This document shows positions 23,107 to 35,835 of a stretch of 64,000 bases of DNA, one piece after another. The notes under the pieces are model-generated. The model was given only the letters and a program-made list of their open reading frames with translations. It did not search any database and was not told the origin of the DNA. This DNA comes from Wurfbainia villosa (Eukaryota; Streptophyta; Magnoliopsida; Zingiberales; Zingiberaceae). The first letter of the stretch is position 1. Each line of letters begins with the position of its first letter. Where the stretch lies: assembly GCA_025175895.1 (NCBI GenBank), contig CM046001.1, forward strand, positions 47,057,719 to 47,121,718, read 5' to 3'. A program made the translations under genes and the position numbers.

Positions 23107-25001
23107 TGATCGAACGATTTTTAATGTCGCAATACCGTTCCCAAATTATTTACCGAACCCCCTAACTACACTAATGCAGTATAGGACTGACTCGGGTCAT
23201 CTCCCAACGAACCTAATGGCTGAACGTTTGTTTTTAAACAGAAGTAAACACTGGGGGTTTTTACAATTCATCAAAACAATTATTCAAAGCTAACCTATTG
23301 CAAGAACGATTCAACCTTGCACCGCACTGTCACTATACGATGCAATGGTCAAACAATTCTGGTAAAAAGACATGGAAATTAAATCTGCAGGAAGTAAATC
23401 TAACTAATGCGCAAAAGTAAGTAATCACGCACCGCACTGTCACTATACGGTACAATGATCACGAAACAAAGGTGAACAATTTAACCATGTACCGCACTGT
23501 CACTATACGACACAGTAGTCAAACAGTCACTAAAAATTGCAATAAATGAAATGCAATAAACGAAAGCAATTCGCCCAGACACCGCACTGTCACTATACGG
23601 CAACTGGTCGAATGTAAATGAAATCTAATCTAATAATGAAAGCACTCCAATCAAACACCGCCTCATTACTATACGATGCCTGGATTGGACAATTTTAATT
23701 GATGGGGTTAGTATATCAGCAACAAGAAATTAAACTAACCTACAAATGTACGACGAACAAAATTTAACCACTAAGTAACAACCAACCCTATAGAAATAAA
23801 ATCACGCGTGAACAAACAAACAATTAGCAGAACAAACCTAATCAACTACTAACGAATGCATAATCTAACAGGATGAACACGCAAACAAACGAACATATAA
23901 ACAATCCTACACATGAACATCCATATAGAGTCCAAATAAACAAAGACCGGTAACCACACGGCGGTGCGAATAAACCGAACACCCTCTCCTGGTGAATGCG
24001 AGGCGCCAAGCGAGCAGGAGGAGGCGGACATACGATCGAATCGATCGACATTCGTGTCATGGAGTCACCGGACGGTGAGGGCCAACTCCACCGGTGGAGA
24101 TGGCGCTGTCTAATCGGCGCAGCGTGTGGGTGGCTCCGGCGAGGAAGGAAGGCCTATCCCGCCGGGATGGAGTGAACGCCGGTGAAGGTTGTACTCCGAA
24201 TCCGCGCTCGCCCCTCTTTCATTTGTCCGAACCACGGCATCTAATCGTCCGAGGCTAGGCTCGGGATCATCGCCATTGTCGGAGGGAAGGTCGCCGGAGT
24301 GGAGTGCCGGGCTCGCCGCCATGTAGTCGTGCGCCGTCGCCGGCCTTCGCGAGGAAGAAGACGGCGCTCGCTAGAAGGTATTGCGCGATCTGGCTCTGCC
24401 GATTTGGGAAGGTGAGTTATTAACTGAAAAACACCAGCCGTACGATCTGAGCTTCATCTAATCCCAGCCGTCCAATCAAGCTAGGGTTTAATGGATATAT
24501 CAATTGCTTAATTAGGCTGCTCCATTCAACTGAAATCGATCGATTTGAAATGGACGGATCCGATCCGTCAAGGTATAATCACGATCCAACGGTCGGATGA
24601 ACGACCAAGACGTGTAGATCTTAATGTACGGGCCGGATCGCTCCAGATCCAGATGGATGACTCAGAATCAATCACTTTCCTGACGGTCCATAATGCTCGA
24701 TCGAACCCTTGATTTAATTTGCCTTGATCTAGATGAAGGGCTCGATTAAATCATCTTGAAATGTCCATTATGACCCCAGATGAAGCCATATTTGATCCAA
24801 CTTAAGTCTAGTCCAGTTGGCTCATCTCGATCTCCTACAAACAAAGATAAAGTTTGCATATAAGTCCAAAATTAGGAGAATTTACAATAAGGTCCAAAAA
24901 TATATCCAACTCATAAAACATGTAAATAATCAATAATAAATCACTCGAGAGGATAAAAGTGATATTAAGGACCAAAATAATATAACAAAATGAGATTATC
25001 A
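23107..25001 (-). repeat. Athila LTR B (shared middle LTR)
   Basis: 1,895 bp. It serves as 5' LTR of copy 1 and 3' LTR of copy 2. There are no target duplications at its edges, as expected for a recombined array. It carries five spaced copies of a 19-bp motif (23321, 23431, 23491, 23581, 23656). Confidence 0.9.
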
Positions 25002-26445
25002 ATTCCCCACACTTATTTTTGGCGTCCTGCGATAACAAAAATAAAGAAAGCGACTCACTAACTCATTCCCAAACAATACCGGATCAATAATTGAGAGGCG
25101 GAAAAATAAGTTACTTAGGTTCACCAAATCGATCAGGATCCTATGTATTCAAAAGATACTACTCCTACAACAGTAAAAATGTATGATTATTTACAATCAA
25201 ATAAATTAGACTAATCCTGATACAAAACCTACCAAAATGTATATATTCAATGATGCTCACATAATATCATAGGAGTGGGGCGCCCTCAAAACAACATGCA
25301 ATTTTGTACTACCATATGCTTGCTTATCATCTATTTCTCTACTGCTATCAATACATCTCATACATGAATCAAAAGGATTTATCATGAATCAGAATAAGAT
25401 CAAAAGTAGATGGCAGATAAAGTATGCAAAGAGAAGTACAAGACAAAGGTACAAATGAATAGGGAACAAGAGAAGAATTGGAGAAATAAACAGATGAGTT
25501 GCTCTGTGAAATACTCGATGTCGGCAATATGGGAAGAGGCCAGGACAATTGGAAACTTTAGAATTGGATTCAGGATCAAATGGCTCTATCCAACACATTG
25601 CAATCCCATTTGCCTGCATTACATTTGCACAATTTTTTTTTTTTTTTTCAACAAAAGAAACATCGATGGCTCCATTTATTTCTTTTCTTTTTTTTTTTGC
25701 AGAAACTCAAGTACTAATCACAGACAAATATATCTCAGAACCAATGACCTCTGAAAACTATATCTTCCATATCATGTTTCCAACACAAATAATATAGCTC
25801 CTCCCCCACACTTAAAATTTTTGTCCGTCTCGGACAATACAACCCATCAAACTATTCCTCCAATATGGAAAATAATAGATATGAAAAAGATAATCCACAA
25901 AGATACAAAGACCATGAATAGCAAATGAAAAGATAAGACAAGTAAGACATGGAAGATGGAAGTATCAAGTGGATTAGACAATCAAACCAAGTCAGGAAAA
26001 GAGTCAAGAATGAAATCCTTCATCATATTCATGCAAGTAAATGTTACTGCAGTTTTGAAAAGATTCAAAGCAAGTTCTAGAGTAACAAGAATCACATGTG
26101 TTATCACACAAAAGTGGGTAGATGATAAGAATGGCTTATAACCTCACTAGGTGAATCAAAATCAAGCTTAATCTATCAATAAAAAGTTCACCATCATAAC
26201 AAGTGACTGCATGCAAGTGAAGTCTCTTATCATACACAAAAATCCACAAGTTGATGATCAAACTTAACTAATTTTTACCACCTCTGAATTGATACTAAGG
26301 CATGCATAGAGAATATTATTTGACTCAACGAAAACAACTAAATAACTGAGGCAACCAGGCAGATAAACAAACAACTAACACAGATTATTCCGAACATGAA
26401 AGGAAGGAAACAAGCAAGCGATAAATAAAAGAACACACTCCCCTT
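25002..26445 (-). other. Athila copy 2 post-integrase region
   Basis: Purine tract at the left end (minus strand AAGTGTGGGGAAT), then 1.4 kb without an env-like frame. It matches 16237-17670 closely except for a patch at about 25130-25250 that differs by many substitutions from 16380-16490. Confidence 0.65.
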
Positions 26446-29400
26446 TCATGCCGGGGAAGAAACATCCTCAAGGTCCACTTCCTCTACTATAGTTTCTCTC
26501 GCCCCTTCGTGAAATATCTTGAGACGGTGTCCATTCACTCTGTAAATGTTCCCTGAAGAAGGTTCCTGCACCTCTACAACACCATAGGGAAACACATTAG
26601 TCACACAAAACGGACCGCTCCACCTGGATCTCAACTTACCTCCGATTAACCTGAGACGAGACTGGTACAATAAAACTTTTTCGCCAATATGGAACTCCTT
26701 CCTCACAAGCTTCTTGTCATGAAAATTTTTTTTCTTCTCTTTGTAAATGCGGGAGTTCTCATATGCTTCTAACCGTATCTCTTCAAGTTCAAGTTGGAGT
26801 TTCCTCTCTCTCCCTGTAAGCCTCCATGTTGCAAGCTTTCACGCCAATAAGCCACTGTGCTCAATCTCCACCGCAAGTGACATGCTTTGCCATAAACCAA
26901 CTGTAAGGGACATGCCTATGGGAGTCTTATAGGCGATCCTGTAGCCCACAAAGCGTCCTCCAACCTTTTGCTCCAATCTTTCTGTCTCGCCCCACTGTCT
27001 TCTCGATAGATTTGATCTCTCTGTTTGACGCCGGCTGCCCATTCGTCGAGGGTGATAAGGAGTAGAAATCTTATGAAACACCCCATACACCAAGCATGGC
27101 TTTCATGTGTCATGCAAAAGTGAGACCCTTGATCAGATGACGCCTGGTATCCTAAATCGCAAAATATGTGAGACTGACAAAATTCACAACAACTGGAGAA
27201 TCATCGGGCCCTGGTGGGGATGGCCTCCACCCATTTGGAAACATAATCAAAAAAGAATATAAGAAAATCCAAAGATACGGAAAAGGACCCATAAAATCGA
27301 TACTAAACGTCAAAAATCTCACAGAATAACAAAGATTGTTGAGGCATTTCATTTCTATGTCCTATGTTCCCTGTTCGTTGACATCTCTCACAAGTTTTAT
27401 AGAATTCATAGGCATCATGAAATAAGGTGGGCCAATACAAACCAGACTCTAAAACTTTCCTAGCAGTCCTTTGGGGTCCAAAATGCCCCCCACAAGCCAG
27501 AGAATGACAAAAAGTAAGTACAGAATGAAACTCATAGTCAGGGACACATCTCCTAATAATCTGATCACTACAAAACTTCCAAAGGTAAGGATCATCCCAT
27601 ACATAATACTTGGCATCACTTTTCAATTTCTGGACTTGTGCATGAGAAAAAAATGAAGGTACAACACGGGCAACTAAATAGTTAGCAATATCTGCATACC
27701 ATGGTGTCTTACCCTGCAAGTGAAAAAGTTGCTCATCTGGGAAAGAATCTGCTATGGGGGTGGAATCTATCTCCGTCACTATCCTGCTCAGATGGTCTGC
27801 TACCAGGTTCTCCCTCCCGCTCCTATCGCGTATCTCTACGTCGAATTCTTGAAGCAGAAGCATCCATCTAATCAGTCTCGGTTTTGCATCAGGCTTCTTC
27901 AGGAGGAATTTCAAAGCTGCATGATCAGAAAAAATAACCACATGAGAACATAGCAAATAAGATCTGAATTTATCTAAAGCAAAAACAATAGCTAAAAGCT
28001 CTTTTTCTGTGGTGGTGTAATTGGATTGTGCAGCATCCAATGTCCTCGAGGCATAACAGATCACATGAGACGCTCTGTCTACTCTCTGTGCCAAAACTGC
28101 TCCCACCGCGTAGTTCGAGGCATCACACATCAACTCGAACGGGAGAGCCCACTCCGGTGGTCTAAGGATCGGTGCTGATGTCAAAGCCTGCCTGAGCTGG
28201 TTAAAAGAGTCCTTGCACCTCTGATCAAACTGAAACACCACCTCCCTCTGAAGCAAGTTGGTCAAGGGTAGGGCAATCTTGCTGAAATCTCGAGCAAAAA
28301 CGTCTGAGAAACCTCGCATGTCCAAGAAAAGACGAACTTCCCGCATGAAGCGGGGTAAGATAGAGCGAAATAACATGAATTTTAGCGGATCTACTTATAC
28401 CATGCAGAGATAATATGACCTAGGACTATCCCATGCCCTACCATGAAATGACATTTCTCGAAATTCAAAACCAAATCCGTATCAATGCATCTCTGTAAAA
28501 CTCTCGACAAACTATCCAGACAGGAATCAAAAGAAGAACCATACACAGAAAAATCGTCCATAAAAACCTCCATGCAATGCTCTAATAAATCACCAAAAAT
28601 ACTAACCATACATCGCTGGAATGTCCCGGGAGCATTGCAAAGTCCAAAAGGCATACGCCGATATGCATACGTCCCGAAAGGGCAAGTAAAAGTGGTCTTC
28701 TCCCCGATCCTCCGAGCAATACAGATCCGAAGTACCCAGTGTAACCATCTAGGAAGCAATAGTGTGACTTGCCTGCCAACCTTTCTAGCATCTGATCAAT
28801 AAAAGGTAGGGGGTAGTGGTCTTTCCTACTGGCCTGATTAAGCTTCCTGTAGTCTACACAAACTCTCCAAGAGTTCTGAACTCTGGTGGGAATCAACTCA
28901 TTATCTGATTGGCAACCACTGTAATACAGGACTTCTTGAACCACAAACAGGACTTACCCAATTGCTATCCGAAATAGGATAGATAATGCCACTGTAGAAG
29001 CCTTGTCACCTCTTTCTTTACTACCTCAAGAATCGTTGCCGCCGTGGTTGTCTAACTGGTTTTACATCCTCTTCCAAGTGAATCCTGTGCGGCATACATC
29101 AAGGATCGATACGTGGATATTCGCTGGCCCACCCAATCGCTTCTATGCCGCCTCAAAAGATCTACTAATCAGTACTCTCGATCGACTCTAGATCTCGCAA
29201 TAATAACGGTCGCCGCCGTCCTTATCCAAATACACATACTTCAAATGCTCGTGAAGAGGTTTCAATTGCCTGTGGTTGCATATCTGATGGAAGTGATTCC
29301 TGGGGCGTTGCCTGAAGGTCGCAAGTCCCTACACATTCCATGTCCCTGTCAAAATCAAAGGGCCCACAAATAGGTCCTAACAAAACATTATCTACACCAG

Positions 29401-29593
29401 AATCACCAGGATCACTGAAATCACTACAAAGAACAGAAGGTATAGAAATATCCAACTGAAAAATAGACTCAGAAATGAAATCCATGCAATCCAGCTCATC
29501 CTCTAAGTCCATGCTGAGTATAGAATGATCTTCCGTCGGGTGCTTCATCGCATCCAAAATCCTGAACTGAACTACGGTATCTCCTACCTCCAT
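26446..29593 (-). pseudogene. Athila copy 2 linker, RT, RNase H and integrase
   Basis: The best-preserved pol. Minus-strand order: a linker frame (29593-29222), RT (WRVCVDYRKLNQASRKDHYPL; YAYRRMPFGLCNAPGTFQRC; catalytic EVFMDDFSVYG at about 28541-28570), then a 357-codon frame (28376-27303) with RNase H (MCDASNYAVGAVLAQ, TTTEKELLAIVFALDKFRSY, ENLVADHLSRI) and the integrase HHCC zinc domain (FCHSLACGGHFG ... CERC). The core starts in 27152-27352 (IDFMGPFP), and the C-terminal 86 codons (26706-26446) end at TGA. Frameshifts at about 28385, 28700, 27300 and 26710-27100 prevent one continuous frame. Confidence 0.9.
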
Positions 29594-31649
29594 GGAAAGT
29601 GTACCGCATGCACATCAATCTTGGTCTTGGCAGTCTTGAGGAAAGGTCGCCTGTAATAAGCTGAGCTCATCGCTCGCGTGAATCACCCTCCATGTCAAGA
29701 ATGTAGAAATCAGCGGGAAATATCAGCTCTTTCACCTTAACCAACACATCCTCGATCACCCCAGCTGGGTGTGTCTGACTGCGGTTGGCTAACTGAATCA
29801 CTACACCTGTAGGCTGTAAGGGTCCAATACCTAATGAACGAAAAACAGACCTTGGCATCACATTAATGGAAGCTCCTAGATCTAGCATAGCATCCTCGAA
29901 CACATAGCTCCCAATCACGCAAGGTACAGTGAAAACTCCTGGATCCTCGCACTTCTGGGGCAAAGTCTGAATAAGTGCTGAAACATTCTTTCCAACTCTG
30001 ATTAACTCATTTCCTTTCAGCTTCCTCTTATGCACACACAATTCTTTCAGAAACTTGGCATACTTGGGAATCTGCTCGATCATTGTCAACAAAGGGACAT
30101 TAACTTCCACCTTACTGAACAAATCCACAAGCTCCTGAAATTCCCTAGCCTTTTCTTCACTAACCCCCTTCCTAGGCTGTACTGGCCTCTGAGGGAAAGG
30201 TAATGGAACTGGCGACTCTGATCGTCGCGGCTGTGGATCCTGCTCTGCTCTGACCGCTCGAACTACCACCGAAGAATCGGATCTCGCATGTGGTCCAAGC
30301 CTGGGGGTCTGAAGTAACTCTACCACTCCGCAGTGTAATTGAACTGATGTTTCCTTTAGGATTCGGGATGGTCTGAGATGGTAGCTGACTAGATCCCTGT
30401 GACTGCAGCTGGTTAATGTTGGATGCAAGCTGGCTAAGTTGTCTCTCTATGTTCTGAATAGATGCATCCGCCTTTCTGAAATCGCCGCTGTCAAAATCGC
30501 CGCACAAAATCCTCCATCTTTGGATTTGAACTTGAACTGGAAGACTCACTATAATCGGGCCAATGTAAGGTCCGACTGCATCTTGGGTTACTCGGATAGC
30601 TAGGGGTCTCAAATGCTAGTCTGGGCCAAACGGCCGATATAAATGAATTCCCATACCTCGATTTGGATGATCTCTCCATCTGGATTATAAGTGGCGTACA
30701 TCGGATCATATCCGGAATGTTGTTGCCGAGCATCGAGGCCGAGCATCGATGTCGCTGATGCCGATATGGAGGATGATCGAGGCGTCTTCGAGGTCCGAAG
30801 GAAATCGATTTCGCCGCTACTTATTTCATCTTCTGGAGTGAAGCGACATGAATCGGAAGGATGCTCGGACTCGAACAAATACCACAAACTCTCATAGGTT
30901 GCATAGGCACTATAGAAGATTGGCTTGCCTCGGTTGAGCCAACGCCTAACTAATGATGTGAGCTCTGTATAGAATTCTTCATCTCCGCTTTGATCGATAG
31001 CCGTGAGCCTCACTCACCCTCTAGTCACTATAGCTCGCTCCCAAACCAGCTGTGAGTTCTCTGCCATGTTTGCAATAAGCTCTGCCTCACTAGGAGTCTT
31101 GTTCACTAATGCCCCTCTACTAGTTGCATCTATCATACTTCTGTCCATGGGAAGCAGTCCCTCATAGAAGTACTGAACAAGCAACTGGTCACTGATCTGA
31201 TGCTGGGGGCAACTGGAACATAATTTCTTGAATCTCTCCCAGTACTCATACAATGTCTCTCGATCTGGATATCTGCAGATGCTTTTCTGATGGTAGCGAT
31301 GGGATCTTTGGGAAGAACTTTTCCAAGAATGCTTTCTTCAATTCAAGCCAACTATTAATACATCCAGTGGAAGATAGTATAACCTTTCGCTCCCCGGTGA
31401 AAATGGAAAAGCTCTCAATTTTATATCTTCCTCTGAAATGCCCTGTGGCTTCATAGTAGAGCACACCACATAGAACTCGTGCAAGTGCCTATTGGGATCT
31501 TCGCCAGACAATCCATGAAACTTAGGAAGCAAATGAACTGTACCTGATCTGAGCTCAAAATCCTCCTCTAAAGCTGGGTAGCTAATGCAAGAATCTTGGT
31601 ATGTCGATCGGGGTCGCAAGCTCCTTCGAGTCCTATTGTTATCCGCCAT
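29594..31649 (-). pseudogene. Athila copy 2 gag and protease
   Basis: Starts at ATG 31649 (MADNNRTRRSLRP), the expected Athila gag start; the first frame runs to 31338 with 'GEDPNRHLHEF'. Further gag pieces follow at 31253-31014 (YWERFKKLCSSCPQHQI) and in 31013-30609, where the zinc-knuckle region is damaged. The 30428-29667 frame (253 codons) carries the protease with DLGAS (about 29868-29895) and the tail 'VKELIFPADFYILDM'. More breaks in gag than in copy 1, fewer in protease. Confidence 0.88.
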
Positions 31650-31885
31650 GACTATCTGCAACTCGATGGATCAATCGGAAGTACCGACCGACTCGCTGCT
31701 CTCGCAGCGTGAAAAGTTCTATCAATCTCTGATCCATTTCCAAAGAGTTTATCGCTCAAGACCTGGTCATTTTCAAAAACAAACAACACAATGAGTATAG
31801 AAAAGATAAGAAAGACAATAATAACAAAAGAAAAAGAAAACAAACAAACAAACTATAGTTTAAAGACAAACGAACCCATTAGAGT
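31650..31885 (-). other. Athila copy 2 leader
   Basis: Leader of about 240 bp, rich in 'aaacaaacaaac' on the plus strand. A 74-codon hydrophobic frame in the copy 1 leader (22849-23073) reads through this low-complexity T-rich stretch and is not a gene. Confidence 0.6.
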
Positions 31886-31903
31886 TCCCCGGCAACGGCG
31901 CCA
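31886..31903 (-). other. Primer-binding site, tRNA-Asp
   Basis: The minus strand reads TGGCGCCGTTGCCGGGGA, complementary to the 3' end of plant tRNA-Asp, five bases inside the 5' LTR. It supports Athila and the minus direction. Confidence 0.92.
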
Positions 31904-31908
31904 AAATT

Positions 31909-33796
31909 TGATCGAACGATTTTTAATGTCGCAATACCGTTCCCAAATTATTTACCGAACCCCCTAACTACACTAATGCAGTATAGGACGCTGGGTCATC
32001 TCCCAACGAACCTAATGGTGAGCGTTTGTTTTTAAAGTATAACTCGGGGTTTTACAATTCATCAAAACAATTATTCAAAGCTAACCTATTGCAAGAACGA
32101 TTCAACCTTGCACGCTGTCACTATACGATGCAATGGTCAAACAATTCTAGTAAAAAGACATGGAAATTAAATCTGCAGGAAGTAAATCTAACTAATGCGC
32201 AAAAGTAAGTAATCACGCACCGCACTGTCACTATACGGTACAATGATCACGAAACAAAGGTGAACAATTTAACCATGTACCGCACTGTCACTATACGACA
32301 CAGTAGTCAAACAGTCACTAAAAATTGCAATAAATAAAATGCAATAAACGAAAGCAATTCGCCCAGACACCGCACTGTCACTATACGGCAACTGGTCGAA
32401 TGTAAATGAAATCTAATCTAATAATGAAAGCACTCGATCAAACACCATACTTGTCACTATACGATGCAGGATTAGACAATTTTAATTGATGGGGTTAGTA
32501 TATCAAGAACAAGAAATTAAACTAACCTACAAATGTACGATTTAACAAAATTTAACCACTAAGTAACAACCAACCCTATAGAAATAAAATCAGCGTGAAC
32601 AAACAAACAATTAGCGAAAACAAACCTAATCAACTACTAACGAATGCATAATCTAACGGGATGAACACGCAAACAAGCGAACATATAAACAATCCTACAC
32701 ATGAACATCCATATAGAGTCCAAATAAACAACGACGGCCAGGTAACCACACGGGCGATCATAACAAACCGAACACTCTCCGTGATGAATGCGGCCGCAAC
32801 CCGGCCTTGAGGAGGAGGACATATGGATGAATCGATCACATGCTCGGCAGTGGAGTCACTGGATGTGAGGGCCAACTCCACCGGTGGAGATGGCGCTGTC
32901 TAATCGCATAATGTGGGTGCTCCGTGAGGAAGGAAGGCCTATCCCACCACGGGATGGAGTGAACGCCGGTGAAGGTTGTACTCGCCAATCCCGCCGCCCC
33001 TCTTCCAGCATTTGTCGAACCACGGCATCTAATCGTCGCCCGCCGAGGCTCGCACGGGATCATCGCCACCGTCGGAGGGAAGGTCGCCGGAGTGGAGTTG
33101 CCGCTGCGCCGCATGTGGATCGCCCGCGCCGCGAGGGAAGAAGACGGCCTTCGCCGAAAGGATCGCGCGATCCGCTCTGCCGATTTGGGAAGGTGAGTTA
33201 TTAAGCGAAAAACACCACGTCCGATCGAGCTTCATCTAATCCCAGCCGTCAATCAAGCTAGGGTTTAATGGATATATCAATTGCTTAATTAGGCCGTGCT
33301 CCATTCAGCGGTGAAATCGATCCGATTTGAAATGGACGGATCCGATCCGTCTCGAAGGTATAATCACGATCCAACGGTGGATGAACGACCAAGACGTGTA
33401 GATCTTAATGTACGGGCCGGATCGCTCCAGATCCAGATGGATGACTCAGAATCAATCACTTTCCTCGGACGGTCCATAATGCTCAGATCTGAACCCTTGA
33501 TTTAATTTGCCTTCTGATCTAGATGAAGGGCTCAGATTAAATCATCTTGAAATGTCCATTATGACCCCAGATGAAGCCATATTTGATCCAACTTAAGTCT
33601 AGTCCAGTGGCTCATCTCGATCTCCTACAAACAAAGATAAAGTTTGCATATAAGTCCAAAAATTAGGAGAATTTACAATAAGGTCCAAAAATATATCCAA
33701 CTCATAAAACATGTAAATAATCAATAATAAATCACTCGAGAGGATAAAAACAGTGATATTAAGGACCAAAATAATATAACAAAATGACAGTTATCA
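31909..33796 (-). repeat. Athila LTR C (5'-most, high-coordinate side)
   Basis: 1,888 bp. It ends at 'gacagttatca', immediately followed by the GGAAC target duplication in SIRE-like gag. Confidence 0.9.
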
Positions 33797-35330
33797 GGAA
33801 CCCAGTACGAGTTAGATCCTAGAGTTGAAATCAAAGTGGTCTTAGGGACCCATGCTTGGACACATTTTTTATGTCTACTTACGATCGACATATACGACCT
33901 ATTAGTCGCGTTTGAGTTAAACCCTAGTCCAGCCTTGTTGTACACGGCCCTTTGAGATCCAAGTAGGAGGTCAAGTCCTTTGGATCCCGAAGTGAACCTT
34001 TCCAACGTGTTCCTAAGATCTTCGACTTGACTTTTCAAGAGAGAGTTCTCAACTTCGAGTTTTTCAACCCGAGTTGAGTCCTTCTCTTGAACTCGACTAG
34101 TCGAAGAGGTTAGGGAGACCTGGTGTTTGAGGAGTTTAACTTCCTCAACTAGGGTCTCGACCTTGGACTCGGATTTAACTAATTTCCTAGACAAAAACCT
34201 AACCGTATTTTGTAAAGTATTAAATAAATTTCGACTTACTTTAAGGGTATCTTTTGAACCGGATGCGTATCCGTGGCTTGACTTGAAGGTAAGAGTCCGA
34301 GTCATCCTCAGTTCGACTCAAGTTCGAGTTCGGTCTCCGTATCGACTCAATTGAACCGCCATGAAGACGTGGTCTTCGTCTTCTTGGATGACGCTTCTTC
34401 CCATGTCGCGTTGAGGGCCTTCTTGTGCTTAGGTGCTTGGTGGTTGAGCTTGGGGCACTCGGACTTGATGTGTCCAAACTCGCTACACTCATAACACCTA
34501 ATGTTAGAACTTTTAGATTTACCTTGGTTGGGTCGACGTCGTGGTTCGTCCCTTGGCTATCCTTCGAGCTAGGTTCATTAGTTCGACTACCAACTCGGTC
34601 AACTTCTTCTTGGACTCGTCTTCCTCCTCGGTTGGTGGTGGCTTGCTTGCGATTTTCTTCTTCTTTGAACTCGCAAACAAGGCTATACCCTCTCGGGCTC
34701 CGAGTTAGACAGATCATGAAGTTCAAAATCCGAAAAGAGTTCATCTAACCTAATTTTAGAAAGGTCCTTGGAGACCTTATAGGCATCGACCATGGATGCC
34801 CATAAGGTAGTCCTCGAAAAAGAGTTTAGGACATACCTTATAAGGTCGCGATTTTCGACCTTTTGCCCGATTGCATGTAGGTTGTTGACTATGTCTTGGA
34901 CACGGGCGTGGAGTTGTGTCGCGGACTCGTGTTCCTGCATTTTTAGTGTGTACAATTTATTGAATAACAAATCACGTTTGCAAACCTTAGCTTGATCCGA
35001 TCCTTCGTGTAACTCGATTAGTTTTGTCCAAAGATCCTTTGCGCTTATGAAGGGGCCGACGCGATTTAGCTCCTCCTTGGATAGGCCACATTGGAGGATT
35101 TGTGTCGCCTTGGCATCGGCTTCGACTTGTCGTTTTGTTGCAACGGTCCATTGATCATAATCCAAGGAGTCACCCACTTCATTAGTCGGAAGTGTGAAAC
35201 CCGTTTGAATTATGATCCACATCTCAATTTGGGTTTTGAGAAAGCATTCCATCCGACCTTTCCAGTAATGGAAATCATCTCCGTTGTAAAACGGAGATCG
35301 GACGGTGCTAAAACCCTCGATATGGGCCAT
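33797..35330 (-). pseudogene. SIRE-like copia gag (frameshifted)
   Basis: Gag forms the particle and binds the RNA. It starts at ATG 35330; the first frame (to 34683, 215 codons) begins MAHIEGFSTVRSPFYNGDDF and matches UBN2-type copia gag. A zinc knuckle C-x2-C-x4-H-x4-C is readable at about 34453-34497 in another frame (CYECSEFGHIKSECP). A third frame (33721-34305) gives a coiled coil of about 100 residues and the typical 'LLGSQRAVYNKAGLGF' stretch. Two frameshifts therefore separate three recognisable parts. The 3' end is cut by the Athila array at 33796. Confidence 0.8.
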
Positions 35331-35821
35331 TAGAACAAAAAGACAAGGAGACTAAAATGAAAACCTAGCAACAACAAAAACACACGAAAGTACCAAGACT
35401 TGCTCTTGGATTAGTAGTGCGGGAAATAAAAAGAAATAAACGAAAAATAGAAAGTTAAGCAAAGAAATAAGAAACTAAATAAAAAGTAAGTACTCACAAC
35501 CTTCGATGTCCCCGAAAGGCTACTAAACGTCATTTTTTGAGGATGAAAACAGCTTGTTACGGGGGTAAACCCCGGTAAGAAGTGTAGATCTCTGCGAGAG
35601 CTTCGATTTGGTAGGTAGACCGTGTCGTGGGTCAACTTGTACGAAAAGTTATGCCCGTTTGACCGTCGGCTACTCCAAAAGCGAATACTTGCAAAACAAA
35701 ATCAAACGAAGAGTACCAAGACTTCGTCTTGGATTAGTAGTGCGGGAGAAAAATTTAAATGAAAAACAAATCTGGAAAAAAAATGTTAGATTGGTGGTTT
35801 CACCAAATCTAAGCGCCCCCG
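35331..35821 (-). other. Leader of inner SIRE-like element
   Basis: Untranslated region between primer site and gag start. A segment containing 'taccaagacttgctcttgga' and 'ttagtagtgcgggaaa' (about 35392-35430) recurs at about 35705-35760, so part of the leader is duplicated with about 310 bp spacing. Confidence 0.55.
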
Positions 35822-35833
35822 GCTCTGATACCA
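35822..35833 (-). other. Primer-binding site, tRNA-Met
   Basis: The minus strand reads TGGTATCAGAGC, complementary to the 3' end of initiator tRNA-Met, 2 bp inside the 5' LTR. It fixes element direction. Confidence 0.9.
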
Positions 35834-35835
35834 AT

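Larger units (their letters stand above)
14307..33796 (-). mobile_element. Athila-type Ty3/gypsy tandem array: LTR-int-LTR-int-LTR
   Basis: Three LTRs in the same direction (14307-16236, 23107-25001, 31909-33796; TGATCG...TTATCA) separate two internal regions (16237-23106, 25002-31908). Only the outer ends carry the target duplication: GGAAC at 14302-14306 and 33797-33801. The primer site is tRNA-Asp type (TGGCGCCGTTGCCGGGGA), typical of Athila. Gag, protease, RT, RNase H and integrase are Athila-like by motif. Each unit would be about 10.7 kb. One insertion followed by unequal recombination between LTRs explains the layout best. Confidence 0.9.

Noticed and set aside
23321..23674. Regularly spaced short repeats resembling a CRISPR array
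   Set aside because: Plant retrotransposon LTR; spacing is unequal (60-110 bp) and no cas genes are present.
31886..31903. Sequence identical to the 3' end of tRNA-Asp
   Set aside because: It sits directly beside an Athila 5' LTR and no rest of a tRNA follows, so it is the primer-binding site.
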